From Autumnicola musiva (GTDB lineage: Bacteria > Bacteroidota > Bacteroidia > Flavobacteriales > Flavobacteriaceae), in contig NZ_JAVRHK010000002.1 of the NCBI RefSeq assembly GCF_031846585.1, positions 434,001 through 498,000 of the forward strand: DNA of 64,000 bases, in the 5' to 3' direction. Shown here piece after piece: positions 29,417 to 39,686 of the stretch. How positions within the stretch are numbered: position 1 is the stretch's first letter; each line of letters opens with the position of its first letter. A model generated the notes under the pieces. It worked only from the letters and a program-made list of their open reading frames with translations, did no database searches and was not told where the DNA came from. The position numbers and the translations under genes are program-made.

Positions 29417-29439
29417 GCAGGTGCTCCTGCAGCTTTTTT
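29417..29439 (+). terminator. Probable intrinsic terminator after the MATE gene
   Basis: Short GC stem (GCAGG, 4-nt loop, CCTGC) followed after three bases by six T. Placed 48 bp downstream of the MATE stop codon and before the YihY gene. The stem is only 5 bp, so strength is uncertain. Confidence 0.45.
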
Positions 29440-29491
29440 CTATTTTAAGCCGGGTAGAATTCTTTTTCAGAAGAACAAGTCATAATTATAA

Positions 29492-30403
29492 ATGAACAAG
29501 ATGGCGAAAAGAATCCATAATCCTTTAAATATCCCGTTTTCAGGTTGGAAGAAAATTGTTTTACATGTTAAAGATGAAATTAGCGCCGACAGTGTGGATA
29601 TTGTTTCAGCCGGAATCACCTTTTATGCTTTTTTAGCAATTTTTCCTGCTATTATGGCCCTTATTTCTATATATGGCCTTACCACAGATCCACATCAAAT
29701 CCAGGAACAATTATCACAAATTTCAGCAATGATGCCACAGGAAGCGTTCCACCTGTTGGAAAAGCGCATTGAAAATTTTATCGCTAAATCTAATAAAACC
29801 CTGGGCTGGGGTACAGCTATAGGAATTGGGTTTAGTATCTGGAGTGCTAACAAAGGAACAAAATCCCTGTTTAAAGGCATAGACATTGCCTACGATACAA
29901 TTAATGATCATGGTTTTTTTATGCAGTTATTGCTGGCAACTGTATTTACTATAGGAGGAACCATTTTGATTATCTTATGCATGACCCTGATTATAGGTTT
30001 TCCTGCTTATATTCAAAACATAGGCTTGCCTGAAAGTGTAGAGCAGCTTATAAGCTGGCTCCGATGGCCTGTTTTGGCCATAATTGTTGCTTTTTTCCTT
30101 TGTCTTATTTACCAGTTTGCACCGGCTAGAAAACGCCCAAAAATGAAATGGGTGGTAATAGGTGCCGTACTTGCAACTGTATTGTGGCTGCTTGCCTCCT
30201 GGGGATTTTCATTTTATGTGCGCAATTACGGCAGTTACGGTGAAGTTTATGGCTCGGTCTCGGCTGTGGTAATTCTTTTACTATGGTTGTTTATCACCAA
30301 TTATATTGTGCTGCTGGGAGCAGAGCTTAATTCAGAAATTATGGATTATGTTCAGAAAGATCCCAATGCTGAAGCTCCATATAAACGTGCGGTTAAGAAG
30401 TAA
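29492..30403 (+). CDS. YihY/BrkB-family inner membrane protein
   Basis: 303 aa with about six membrane helices; characteristic ISADSVDIVSAGITFYAFLAIFPA near residue 30 and later SYGEVYGSVSAVVILLLWLF with NYIVLLGAELNSE. Formerly mis-labelled ribonuclease BN; the true molecular role of the family is unsettled. Convergent with the DUF4126 gene and overlapping it at the 3' ends by about 11 bp. Confidence 0.88.
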   Translation: MNKMAKRIHNPLNIPFSGWKKIVLHVKDEISADSVDIVSAGITFYAFLAIFPAIMALISIYGLTTDPHQIQEQLSQISAMMPQEAFHLLEKRIENFIAKSNKTLGWGTAIGIGFSIWSANKGTKSLFKGIDIAYDTINDHGFFMQLLLATVFTIGGTILIILCMTLIIGFPAYIQNIGLPESVEQLISWLRWPVLAIIVAFFLCLIYQFAPARKRPKMKWVVIGAVLATVLWLLASWGFSFYVRNYGSYGEVYGSVSAVVILLLWLFITNYIVLLGAELNSEIMDYVQKDPNAEAPYKRAVKK

Positions 30404-31589
30404 TTACAGATGTGGTTTGGGCAATAAACTTTCTTTTCCAGAGATAATACCTTAATGCAATGTATGCTGGTGCTGCCAGGAACCCGAGTGCTATACCCAG
30501 TAAGAAGAATAGGAATGTGAGAAATTTGATAAAGAGTTTGGTGAAAAAAGAACTACCCCGCGGAATGTATTTCCGGTAGGGAGAAAACAGGTGGATATTT
30601 GCTATCACGGCACTCACAACAAATCCCAGCACAGGTACAAATCCCAGGAAAAAAGAAAAAATGGTGATTTTATAGAATTTCCGGTTTTGGCTTTTGATAA
30701 AGTCTTTTAAAGGAGGAGAATCAAAAATTGCAGTTCCACATTCTTTACATTGTTGGTGCGGTTTACTGCTTTGGAGTTTGTTGCCGCAAGTAGGGCACCT
30801 CCTGTGGGAAAGCAGGTTTAACCGGTGCTTTTTAACATGCTGAACCAGCGCTTTTTTTCGTTGCCCCAGTATACCAATTTTATGTACATGAGTCATTTCG
30901 TGTTTGCAGTTCACACATTTTACTGCAAAAGGCAAATTGCTTTGCCTGCATTGCGGACATTCCACTTTTTGCTTTTCAAGCTTTTTATCATATCTCTTCC
31001 CAAGAAAAACCAGAAAGGCTATGACGGCAGCATAAATTATAACCATTAAAATTCCTGTCCAGATAAGCAGAAAAAATCCAAATACTACCAAACTGTCTTC
31101 CAGCCAGCTGGTGATTTTGCCTATAAATAGATTATCATCTTCATCTATATCTTCGAGAAAGCTGATAAAATCCCTTCTTAGCCCGGCCAGCCAGTAAACG
31201 GCCAGGGTACCAACGGTAAGAAGGATCCAGAGCGGATTAAAAGCGGCCCATTGTACTTTTTCCAGAATATTGGCAGAAGCTTCATCTATAAAACTCAGGT
31301 TAATAAGCAAAAAGGACAAAGGCTTCATATAAGTCTCTGCTTCTTTTATAAGGTTCCGTACTTCGGTACTTTTATCTCCTATAATCTCCAGTAAACTTAA
31401 TCCCCCTAGCAGAAAAAGTACCCAGTCCTGTGAAATAAACGCATCTTCCGGCAATGGAGAGACTTCACCCATTCCGGGGAAGTATTCAGGATAAGAGAGA
31501 AAAAATGCGGTAAGAAAGGCCGGAAGAAAAGTTCTTAGGGAAAATAAAGGAATAGAACCTATTATGGCTATGATTTGTGCTACAGACAT
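30393..31589 (-). CDS. DUF4126-type membrane protein with zinc-ribbon insertions
   Basis: 398 aa. The N-terminal 200 residues form about five helices typical of DUF4126 (LRTFLPAFLTAFFLSY). Then two cysteine clusters, CPQCRQSN...CVNC and CPTCGNK...CKECG, each able to form a zinc ribbon, and a C-terminal membrane region (about 310-385). The order membrane, zinc ribbons, membrane is unusual for the family. Function unknown. The 3' end overlaps the YihY gene. Confidence 0.72.
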   Translation of the reverse strand: MSVAQIIAIIGSIPLFSLRTFLPAFLTAFFLSYPEYFPGMGEVSPLPEDAFISQDWVLFLLGGLSLLEIIGDKSTEVRNLIKEAETYMKPLSFLLINLSFIDEASANILEKVQWAAFNPLWILLTVGTLAVYWLAGLRRDFISFLEDIDEDDNLFIGKITSWLEDSLVVFGFFLLIWTGILMVIIYAAVIAFLVFLGKRYDKKLEKQKVECPQCRQSNLPFAVKCVNCKHEMTHVHKIGILGQRKKALVQHVKKHRLNLLSHRRCPTCGNKLQSSKPHQQCKECGTAIFDSPPLKDFIKSQNRKFYKITIFSFFLGFVPVLGFVVSAVIANIHLFSPYRKYIPRGSSFFTKLFIKFLTFLFFLLGIALGFLAAPAYIALRYYLWKRKFIAQTTSVITS

Positions 31590-31743
31590 TTTAAAAAAAT
31601 CTTTAGCCCAAGATAAGGAAGTTTTGGTGTTGCAGAATAAATTAAGTGGAATTCCTGGCTAAATGGAAGAACGGGAAAAGTGAAATAAATTTAAGAGAAG
31701 AATCTGCTATAAAGCATCCGGAAAGAGTACCATTTTAGCGGAG

Positions 31744-32532
31744 TTAATTTATGAAAAGGCTTCCACTTGAGAAAATCTGCGCCTTACCGGAAATTAGAAC
31801 ACGATCATCTTTTAGGGAACAATAAAGTTCACCGCCACGATCTGAAATTTGCTTTGCAAACATTTCATTTTTTCCAAGTTTTTGACTCCAGTAGGGAATA
31901 AGAGAACAATGTGCAGAACCTGTAACAGGATCTTCAAACACCGAAGCTTTTGGAGTGAAGAATCTCGAAACAAAATCACAATCGTGGCCTGTGGAAGTGA
32001 AAATAACACCGCCGGTACCTAATTCAAGCTGATCAAAATACAACCTGTTAATTTGAATGTTTTTAATGTCTTCTTCGGAAGGATAAACGAGTACAAAATC
32101 CCGCGCTTTTAAAACTTCCATCGGCTGAAGGTTAAGGGATTTTATTAGTAACTCCGGCATTTCTGTTAAGGAGGGATTGCGCGAGGGAAAATTTAGTGTA
32201 TATCCTGAATTTCCTGCCTGTACCCTCAATTTTCCGCTTTGTGTTTGGAAAATAATTTCCTCTTCAGGATATTTCAGGATTTCCTTCAAGACATGAGCGG
32301 TAGCCAAAGTGGCATGTCCGCAGAGGTCAATTTCATATTCCGGAGTAAACCATCTAAGCTCTATTCCTTCAGGAGTAATAATAAAAAAAGCAGTTTCGGC
32401 AACAGCGTTTTCTTTTGCAATTTTAAGAAGCAAATTGTCTGGCAGCCATTCCTGAAGGGGTACTACGCAGGCAGGATTTCCGCAGAAAATATTTTCTGTA
32501 AAAGCATCTATCTGGTAAACCGGCAATTTCAT
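31744..32532 (-). CDS. PhzF-family isomerase/epimerase-like protein
   Basis: 262 aa, two-domain diaminopimelate-epimerase fold. N-terminus LPVYQIDAFTENIFCGNPACV; the catalytic glutamate sits in NAVAETAFF near residue 46; DLCGHATLA near 70; and the second-domain motif FEDPVTGSAHC near 215. All key residues of PhzF are present. The natural substrate of non-phenazine PhzF proteins is generally unknown. Lies 60 bp after the fatty acid hydroxylase-like gene on the same strand. Confidence 0.92.
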   Translation of the reverse strand: MKLPVYQIDAFTENIFCGNPACVVPLQEWLPDNLLLKIAKENAVAETAFFIITPEGIELRWFTPEYEIDLCGHATLATAHVLKEILKYPEEEIIFQTQSGKLRVQAGNSGYTLNFPSRNPSLTEMPELLIKSLNLQPMEVLKARDFVLVYPSEEDIKNIQINRLYFDQLELGTGGVIFTSTGHDCDFVSRFFTPKASVFEDPVTGSAHCSLIPYWSQKLGKNEMFAKQISDRGGELYCSLKDDRVLISGKAQIFSSGSLFIN

Positions 32533-32592
32533 AAAGTTTATTTCCTGTAAAGTTAATAAATAGGGGAAAGGTTAGAAGCGGGAGGAGCCTTA

Positions 32593-33486
32593 TTACGGCA
32601 TTAGCACATCTTTATTTCCTTTCTCTTCCCGCTCCGGAACACTCCCATTGGGCAATATCCAGGGCCTGGGCTTGTTAAATGGCATTAATAAAAGATTTTT
32701 GATATTCTGTTCCTCCGGTTCCCGGTACGAGGGTACTCCAATGTTTATTTCATCCTGATGAATGTTGAGCCGTAAACTATGGTGCAGCCGGTCCCAGATA
32801 TTAAAAATAATAGAATAGTTACTGTTGGTTTCACGGTGCACAATGGAATGATGTACGCCGTGCATTCGCGGAGTTACAATGATGTTGCTGATCACTTTTT
32901 CAAATTTAAACGGAATCCTCCAGTTGGAATGGTGAAAAAGTGTGGCTGTCTCAAATACTACTTCATAAATAAGTATCAGCCAGTAAGCCGGGCCAATGAG
33001 CAGGATTATAAAGCCGCGAAAGAATACCGAAAGAAAAATTTCACCAAAATGAAATCTCACAGCGGTAGTTACATCAAGATCGAGGTCTATGTGGTGAATA
33101 TTGTGAAACCTCCATAAAAAATTGACCTGATGGTTAAGTAAATGCCAGAGATAATTGCCATAATCCAGCAACAGAAAACCACACAAAAATTCAAGCCATA
33201 CCGGTAGGGAAAGCCAGTTAAGTAAACCAAAGTTGCTATTTTCAGCCAAAACGGACAGATAGATCAGCGCAGGAATAAGCGCAAGCCGTAAAGCCATAAC
33301 TGCCGTAAAAGCTATTCCAATATTTCTTTTAATACGTTTCCATCTTTCAGCCTTCAGTTTTCTAAGGCGGCGGTAAGTTTCCGCTAAAAAAAGCAGCAAA
33401 AAGGAAGCTGCTAAAACCGGGCCTCCCCATTTATCTAAAATTTCGAAATAGATAAAGTCCTTAAAGAAATCCAGTACTTTCTCCAT
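32593..33486 (-). CDS. Fatty acid hydroxylase / sterol desaturase-family membrane protein
   Basis: 297-aa integral membrane di-iron protein. Histidine boxes are visible: HLLNH near residue 117, HNIHH near 130 and HGVHHSIVH near 210, spaced between hydrophobic helices as in the family. It would oxidise or hydroxylate a lipid chain or a ring in the membrane. It starts 50 bp after the RND pump gene ends on the same strand, so co-transcription is possible. Substrate unknown. Confidence 0.9.
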   Translation of the reverse strand: MEKVLDFFKDFIYFEILDKWGGPVLAASFLLLFLAETYRRLRKLKAERWKRIKRNIGIAFTAVMALRLALIPALIYLSVLAENSNFGLLNWLSLPVWLEFLCGFLLLDYGNYLWHLLNHQVNFLWRFHNIHHIDLDLDVTTAVRFHFGEIFLSVFFRGFIILLIGPAYWLILIYEVVFETATLFHHSNWRIPFKFEKVISNIIVTPRMHGVHHSIVHRETNSNYSIIFNIWDRLHHSLRLNIHQDEINIGVPSYREPEEQNIKNLLLMPFNKPRPWILPNGSVPEREEKGNKDVLMP

Positions 33487-33536
33487 TACTTTTGCTGTTT
33501 TTACTGAAGCCGGTGGACATTTTTATAATATAATCA

Positions 33537-36500
33537 TTATCCTTCTGCCGGCCGTGGATTTCGTTCCACAGTTTTACCTTTTTTAATCATGAGACTAATA
33601 TCTTCTAATATAAGGTACAGGCAGGGTACAATTACCAGAATTATAGAGGTTGCGAAAATAATTCCGAAACCAAGGGAAATTGCCATGGGAATTAAATAAA
33701 ATGCCTGGCTTGAAGTTTCCAGAATAATAGGTGTTAACCCTCCAAATGTGGTGAGGGTGGTAAGCATTATTGGCCGGAAACGCCGGAGACCTGCTTCATG
33801 AATAGCTTCATAAATACTCATTTTTTCCCTTTGCCTGTTGGCATAATCTATCATAATAAGGGAATCATTTACTACCACTCCAGATAAAGCGATTACTCCC
33901 ATAAGGCTTACAAGAGAAAGGTCATATCCCAGGATAATATGTCCTATCACGGCACCAACAACTCCAAAAGGAATAGCCGTCATTACAATAATAGGTTGTG
34001 TATAACTGCCAAAAGCAATTGCAAGCAGGGCGTAAATAAGTAACATAGCCATGGAAAAACCGCTCCAGAGGGTGTCTGTAGATTCACGCATATCTGCCTG
34101 GCTGCCTTCAAAACTCCAGGTCAGTCCCGGGAAATCTGCACGAAGTTGCGGCAACACTTCTTGTTGTGTGGAGGCAAGTACCCTACTTACCGCATTGGCA
34201 GGTTCTACATCCATCCCCACATTTACTACTCTGCGGCCGTCCCGCCTGTTAATGGTGGTAAAGGCTTCCCTTTGTTCCACCCGTACCACATCCAGCAAGG
34301 GAACTTCCACGCCTTCAGGGGTTCTAACCACAAAATCTTCAAGATTCTGAATATCCTGGCGTTCTTCCAGAGGTAATTTCACCCGGACTTCAATTTCGTT
34401 GGTGCCCCGTAATTGACGCATAGCCAATGCTCCGAAAAAGGCATTTCTCACCTGTCGGCCAATTTCGTTGGAGGTGAGGCCCAGGTTCCGGCCCTGGGGC
34501 AAAAGCTTAAAATCGTATTGTAGCTTTCCTTTATTATAATTATCACTTATGTCCCTGGTATTATCAAAAGCATCCATCCGCTCAATAAAAGCTGTACTTG
34601 CTTGTTCGAGTACATCTATGTTGGAATGGCTTAAATCTACACTTATATCCTGCCGGGCACCGCCGGGACCCCGTTCAGCCTCGAAGGTTATCTGGTCTAC
34701 TCCTTCAATATCGCCAATATTCTCACGCCAGATGGCAATTAGCTCCCGTGCAGTCATATCCCTTTGGTCTGGCGGTAGCATAACTATTTCCACATCAATA
34801 AAATTCTGCCCTCTCACGTTTGTTTTTATACCTTCGGCTACTTCATAAAGATTATGTTCTTCAAACATTTTTTGAGTGGAACGGGTAATATCTTCAGCTA
34901 CTTTTGCTGCCTGGTGAGGAGTGGTTCCCACCGGCAGGCGTACTCCCGCCTCAATCTCATCTGCGGCCACCTCAGGCATCATAATCATTCCCATATGGTC
35001 GCTGTAGCCATAGCCACCAACTATAAGGAGCAGTGTCACTGCTGCACTAAGGGTGATATAGCGGTATTTTAGGCATAAGTCCAGTAATGGTTTGTAATAT
35101 TTTTCAATAATCCTGTCGAAGCCTTTGGCGAAAGATTGTTGCCATTTTTCCAGACGTACCACCCAACCTCTTTGTTTTTTAGGGGAAAGATGGCCAAGGT
35201 GTGAAGGCAGGATAAAAAGTGCTTCCAACAGGGAAACTGCCAGTATAATAATCACTACTGCAGGTAAAGGCCACCAGAATTTTCCTGTTTCCCCAGGCAT
35301 AAACAATAACGGCACAAAGGCGATAATAGTGGTTATTACACTAAAGGCTACAGGCCTGGAAACATCCCTGGTTCCTTTAATTGCTGCTTCTATAAAGCCC
35401 ATTCCCTGCTGCTGATATTCGTGCACATTTTCTCCCACTACAATGGCATCATCTACTACAATTCCCAGTACAACCAAAAAGCCAAACATGGAGATCATAT
35501 TGATGCTTAGACCGAAAAGTGGTAAAAAAATTATTCCGCCTATAAATGATATAGCCATTCCCATCATTACCCAGAAAGCCAGGCGGTATTCCAGGAAAAG
35601 TGTAAGAATAACCAGCACAATTACGATTGCCATGATACCATTTTCGGTAAGCAGTGAGAGCCGTTCTCGATAATCTTCAGCTCTGTTGCTGTCAATTCTA
35701 AAATTTACGCCCGGTGGTAATTGAAATTCTTCCAGAATGGTTTTAACAGTCTCTTCAATTTCAAGTGGAGACTGGTCGCCAATTCTGAAAATTTCCATGT
35801 CTACGGAAGGAGTCTGGTTGAATTGCCCGTGAAATCCTGTTTCTTCAAAGCCATCTGTAATTTCAGCAATATCGGCAAGATTTACTTTTGCGCCTGAAGT
35901 AGAAGATATAATAGTAATATTTCCAAATTCTTCAGCCCATTGTTTTCTTTCCTGCATTCTCAGCAGGATTTCTCCGGCCTGGGTTTCCACCGCCCCGGCG
36001 GGTACATCTTCGCTGGATTGGGCAATAATATCAGCTATCTGCCCCAGGGTAAGATTATATTTTCTCAAATTATTCCGCGGGATTTCCACATGAGTGACAT
36101 ATTCCGGGACATTGCCTATTTCAACCTGAGTGATATTGGGATTGCTTAAAAACCTGTTCCTTAGCCGCTCAGCTAATTGCCGAAGCGTCCAGATATCCAC
36201 ATCTCCATAGATACCAATTTCCATAACATCCTGCTGCCTGGATTGCAGATTCACTTCGGGCTGTTCAATATCGTCGGGAAAAGTTCTTATCCTGTTAACG
36301 GCCTGATCTATGTCCTGAAAAGCCTTCATCCGGTTGGTACCGGCTACAAGTTCTATAGAAACGTTTCCCGAACCTTCGTTGGCAGTGGAAACAATCTCCT
36401 TAATTCCCTGGATTCCACGTACGGCTTCTTCCACAGGGAGTAAGATTCCCTGCTCTACTTCGGCCGGTGCCGCACCGGGATAAACCACATTTACATTCAC

Positions 36501-36671
36501 AAAATCCAGCTGAAACTGTGGAAAAACTTCTTTTTGAATTTTGAACATGGTCCATATACCGCCGGCTATAAGAAGGATCATCAAAAGGTTTGCGGCAATA
36601 GAATTTCGTGCCATGTAACCTATGGCACCTTCTTTTCTGACTTTCTTTTTATTTTCTTCCTCCATAGCCAA
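33537..36671 (-). CDS. RND (AcrB/HAE-type) efflux pump
   Basis: 1044-aa inner-membrane pump with the normal 12-helix layout and two large periplasmic loops. N-terminus ARNSIAANLLMILLIAGG; the porter region has VVYPGAAPAEVEQGI; the transmembrane proton-relay aspartates are in GIVVDDAIVVGENV (near residue 410). The second half starts YRYITLSAAVTLLLIVGG. Proton-driven export of hydrophobic compounds. The adaptor gene ends 2 bp upstream, and the outer-membrane factor precedes it: a full tripartite operon. Confidence 0.95.
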   Translation of the reverse strand: MAMEEENKKKVRKEGAIGYMARNSIAANLLMILLIAGGIWTMFKIQKEVFPQFQLDFVNVNVVYPGAAPAEVEQGILLPVEEAVRGIQGIKEIVSTANEGSGNVSIELVAGTNRMKAFQDIDQAVNRIRTFPDDIEQPEVNLQSRQQDVMEIGIYGDVDIWTLRQLAERLRNRFLSNPNITQVEIGNVPEYVTHVEIPRNNLRKYNLTLGQIADIIAQSSEDVPAGAVETQAGEILLRMQERKQWAEEFGNITIISSTSGAKVNLADIAEITDGFEETGFHGQFNQTPSVDMEIFRIGDQSPLEIEETVKTILEEFQLPPGVNFRIDSNRAEDYRERLSLLTENGIMAIVIVLVILTLFLEYRLAFWVMMGMAISFIGGIIFLPLFGLSINMISMFGFLVVLGIVVDDAIVVGENVHEYQQQGMGFIEAAIKGTRDVSRPVAFSVITTIIAFVPLLFMPGETGKFWWPLPAVVIIILAVSLLEALFILPSHLGHLSPKKQRGWVVRLEKWQQSFAKGFDRIIEKYYKPLLDLCLKYRYITLSAAVTLLLIVGGYGYSDHMGMIMMPEVAADEIEAGVRLPVGTTPHQAAKVAEDITRSTQKMFEEHNLYEVAEGIKTNVRGQNFIDVEIVMLPPDQRDMTARELIAIWRENIGDIEGVDQITFEAERGPGGARQDISVDLSHSNIDVLEQASTAFIERMDAFDNTRDISDNYNKGKLQYDFKLLPQGRNLGLTSNEIGRQVRNAFFGALAMRQLRGTNEIEVRVKLPLEERQDIQNLEDFVVRTPEGVEVPLLDVVRVEQREAFTTINRRDGRRVVNVGMDVEPANAVSRVLASTQQEVLPQLRADFPGLTWSFEGSQADMRESTDTLWSGFSMAMLLIYALLAIAFGSYTQPIIVMTAIPFGVVGAVIGHIILGYDLSLVSLMGVIALSGVVVNDSLIMIDYANRQREKMSIYEAIHEAGLRRFRPIMLTTLTTFGGLTPIILETSSQAFYLIPMAISLGFGIIFATSIILVIVPCLYLILEDISLMIKKGKTVERNPRPAEG

Positions 36672-36672
36672 T

Positions 36673-37884
36673 CTATTCTTGCATTTCCTGCTCTTCTGTT
36701 CCCATACCCGCAGCCGTAGAATCTTTCGCCTCCCTGAGATCTATGCCTTCAGCAACAGTGCTTAAATTAGTGGTTACCACAAGGTCTCCTTCCTGTAATC
36801 CAGTGGTTACATAGGCGTATTCAGCATCAGTCAGGATAATTTCAACATCTCTTATGCTTAATTTATCTTCTTCCATTACCCATACAGATCGGTTGCTGCG
36901 TACGTAATCACGATCTATGCGTACCACATTTTCTATTTCTTCCCCCATTATTTGCGCTTCCACAAACGCTCCAATCATAAGTTCAGGTTTGTCCTGCAGT
37001 GTATCTCCCTGTGCCAGGGGATCTGGAACCCTTACAAGAACCCGGGCGAGTCTTGTCTGGTCGTCCAGGGCTCCTACCTGTCGGTCCAGATATCCGGTAC
37101 GATAAGCTTCGCCCCGCCATGCGGTGGAATTTTTAATTTTAACCATTGAACCTTTTTCTTCTTCAGAATCGGGAAAAGATAGCCATTGCAGCTTATTTAC
37201 CGGTACAGTAAGATTAATCCAGTATGCATCTGTACCTACGAGACGCCCAAGATCATCACCTGGAGTCACCTGGGAGCCTAAAGTAACATTTTGTGCAAGT
37301 ACATGTGCATCAAAAGGAGCTTTAATAGTGGTGCGATTCAGGTTTAATTGCGCCTGTTCCACAGATGCCTGTGCGGCCTTTATATTTCCCTTTACGGCAT
37401 TTAGCTGGGGCTGGCGCAGGACAAGTGACCGCTCTTCTTCTGAGAGTGTATCGCCACCAATAAGCTGAAGATCCTGCTGGGCCACCTGTTGGCGCCCCAT
37501 TTCCATATCCATATTGGTTTGTGACTGCAGTAAATCGCTTTTTCTCATTTCTAAAGTATTGCGATAATCAGAAGGGTCAATTTGTAAAAGAACCTCTCCT
37601 TTTTGTACAAATCCTCCTGGTGTAAAGGCATCAGATCTTTTAATAATTTGACCGCCTACTAACGGGCTTAGCATTACATCTTCTACAGGCTGCACTGTTC
37701 CCGTTGCCACAATCATAGGCTGATAACTACCTTTTTCTACCTTCACCACATCAACCAGCATAGCAGACTTCCGGGTACTGCCTTCAGACTGCGCCGTTGG
37801 CTCTGTACTGAAAATAACAAAGGTTATCGCCGTTCCAATCAGCAATATTCCAATGCAGATGAATATTATTTTTTTGGTACTCAT
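36673..37884 (-). CDS. RND periplasmic adaptor (membrane fusion protein)
   Basis: 403 aa. An N-terminal membrane anchor (IIFICIGILLIGTAITFVIF), then lipoyl-like half-motifs VMLSPLVGGQIIKR and VQKGEVLLQIDPSDY, an alpha-hairpin about 110-180, then beta-barrel and membrane-proximal domains. It bridges pump and outer-membrane channel. The stop codon lies 2 bp before the pump start, so the two are coupled; 24 bp after the outer-membrane factor gene. Confidence 0.93.
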   Translation of the reverse strand: MSTKKIIFICIGILLIGTAITFVIFSTEPTAQSEGSTRKSAMLVDVVKVEKGSYQPMIVATGTVQPVEDVMLSPLVGGQIIKRSDAFTPGGFVQKGEVLLQIDPSDYRNTLEMRKSDLLQSQTNMDMEMGRQQVAQQDLQLIGGDTLSEEERSLVLRQPQLNAVKGNIKAAQASVEQAQLNLNRTTIKAPFDAHVLAQNVTLGSQVTPGDDLGRLVGTDAYWINLTVPVNKLQWLSFPDSEEEKGSMVKIKNSTAWRGEAYRTGYLDRQVGALDDQTRLARVLVRVPDPLAQGDTLQDKPELMIGAFVEAQIMGEEIENVVRIDRDYVRSNRSVWVMEEDKLSIRDVEIILTDAEYAYVTTGLQEGDLVVTTNLSTVAEGIDLREAKDSTAAGMGTEEQEMQE

Positions 37885-37908
37885 AATTTTTTAATCTTTC
37901 TTTTTCTG

Positions 37909-39294
37909 TTAAGGTTCTGCAGGCCTTTCTGGCTCAAATCCTCCTGCCAGAGCGCGATATAGGGCAACCCTTATCTCAAGTAAACTTTGCCTTGCCTCAA
38001 GAATATCCCTTTCCAATTGTTGTTCCTGATCTAAAGTAAGCAATACATCAAGATACTCGCTTATGCCATTTAGAAATTCCAGTCTTAATTGTCTACTGGT
38101 TTTCTCGGCTAACTCTGTTCGCCGTTGCAATACTTCAAGCTGTTCTTTCTGTTTTATTTCTCTTACCATTGCATCTTCTACCTCTCTGAATGCGGTAAGT
38201 ACAGTTTGTCCATAAAGGTAAAGCTGCCGGTTTTTTAAAGCTTCAGTTCTGTCTACTTCTGCTCTTATTCTGCCGGCATAGAATATTGGCGCTGCAATAT
38301 TACCGGCAAGAGTATATGCCCAGTTCTGGAAAAGTGAATTGTAGTCGTTGGAACGGTTCTGGCCCTGAACATTTAATGACAACTGCGGAAATTTACTCCG
38401 TATGGCCTGTGCCATATCCCGGTCTGTTGCTAATACCAAGTTATAAGCCTGCAAAACATCGGGGCGACGACGAATAAGTTCCAGCGGAAGGCCGGTAGCC
38501 GGAAGTGGTGGCAGGCCCGGAAGACTGTCCTTAGGTAATTCCATTAAATTCTGTGGTGGAGAACCTAATAAAACTGCCAGCTCATTTTCAAAAAGTTCCA
38601 CCTGGGTCTCATAAGCAATTTTCTGATTTCTTGTACTTTCCAGTAATTGTTCCTGTCTTAAGATATCTACAGCTCTTATCTGGCCGCCTACAAAACGTGC
38701 CCGGATAAGCCTCATGATATTTTCATTGGTTTCAATTTGCTTATTCGCCAGTTCCAGCTGTTTTCTTGCAGTAAGCAGCCGGTACCAGGCGTTGCTTATT
38801 TCTGCGGAAAGAGTCATGGCAGCCGACTGGTAATCGTAGTATGTAGCCTGGGCGCGAAATTCCTCAGCTTCAATACCGGATTGAATCCTTCCCCATAAAT
38901 CTACTTCATATGAAGCAGAAAGTCCTAACTGGAAATTTTCACCACCTGCAAAATCAGGTTGCGGGCGGCTCCTCGCAGTTTGAGCTGAGGCCCCTATTGC
39001 GGGCCAGAGATAAGAAGATTCCCTTCTCACTACAGCCAAAGCTGCTCTAAATTGTTCCCAGTTTCCTGCAAGGGCAAGGTTTTCTTCAAGGCCGGTTTCT
39101 ACGAGTAAATTTAATGCAGGGTCATCAAAAGCTGTCCACCATTTGTCAGGGACTAAATCATCGCCTGAATAGGTGAACTCCTGGGGTTCGTCAATTGGGG
39201 CTTCTACATCCTGTAATTTGGGAGCACAGGAATAGATTCCGCAGCAGGTAAAGCAGAGCAGGGGAAGCCATAGCAATAGCCTGCGTTTTTTCAA
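37909..39294 (-). CDS. TolC/OprM-type outer-membrane factor lipoprotein
   Basis: 461 aa. N-terminal lipoprotein signal with lipobox GIYSC, then the NodT-like start with SGDDLVPDKWWTAFDDPALN, two long alpha-helical hairpin repeats and family motifs RPDVLQAYNLVLA and the final LDQEQQLERDILEARQSLLEI. Forms the outer-membrane exit channel of the pump. First gene of the operon; the 392-bp upstream region separates it from the divergent GH3-family gene and should carry its promoter. Confidence 0.93.
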   Translation of the reverse strand: MKKRRLLLWLPLLCFTCCGIYSCAPKLQDVEAPIDEPQEFTYSGDDLVPDKWWTAFDDPALNLLVETGLEENLALAGNWEQFRAALAVVRRESSYLWPAIGASAQTARSRPQPDFAGGENFQLGLSASYEVDLWGRIQSGIEAEEFRAQATYYDYQSAAMTLSAEISNAWYRLLTARKQLELANKQIETNENIMRLIRARFVGGQIRAVDILRQEQLLESTRNQKIAYETQVELFENELAVLLGSPPQNLMELPKDSLPGLPPLPATGLPLELIRRRPDVLQAYNLVLATDRDMAQAIRSKFPQLSLNVQGQNRSNDYNSLFQNWAYTLAGNIAAPIFYAGRIRAEVDRTEALKNRQLYLYGQTVLTAFREVEDAMVREIKQKEQLEVLQRRTELAEKTSRQLRLEFLNGISEYLDVLLTLDQEQQLERDILEARQSLLEIRVALYRALAGGFEPERPAEP

Positions 39295-39686
39295 AATACT
39301 GTAAATGGTTAAAATAACTTTAACTTGGTCTTTAAAGGCACATTAAAAATTGGAAAACTTTCTATCAAAATTGCTGCCTGATTTAATTTTTGAATTTCTC
39401 CTTGTGGAGTTTCCCTAAAGTTACAGTTTTTTTATATCTGGGCAACGAATTTATATTTTGTTGAAGCAAGATGATAAGAAAATTCTGAATAAATAAAATT
39501 TACAGCCTGTTCAGAAAAGGAAAAAATACCTTTACGTACATTAGCTGAAAATTTTCAATAAAGAGGTAGTTTCACTTTAATAAAGAAGGTTAAACTGTCT
39601 GCTATAATCAAACGGATTAATTATCTTCATTTCAGGATGAAGTTGCTTAGAATTGTTGATGGCAATTCTGAATAATTAGAATATAC
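39295..39686. other. Divergent intergenic region
   Basis: 392 bp between the efflux operon (-) and the GH3-type gene (+). AT-rich, no coding frame seen. Both promoters should lie here. The undecamer ATTCTGAATAA occurs twice, near 39483 and near 39665, but I see no palindrome of note. Confidence 0.5.

Noticed and set aside
34051..36719. Several + strand frames opposite the RND pump.
   Set aside because: Shadows of a conserved gene, with no start context or motif.
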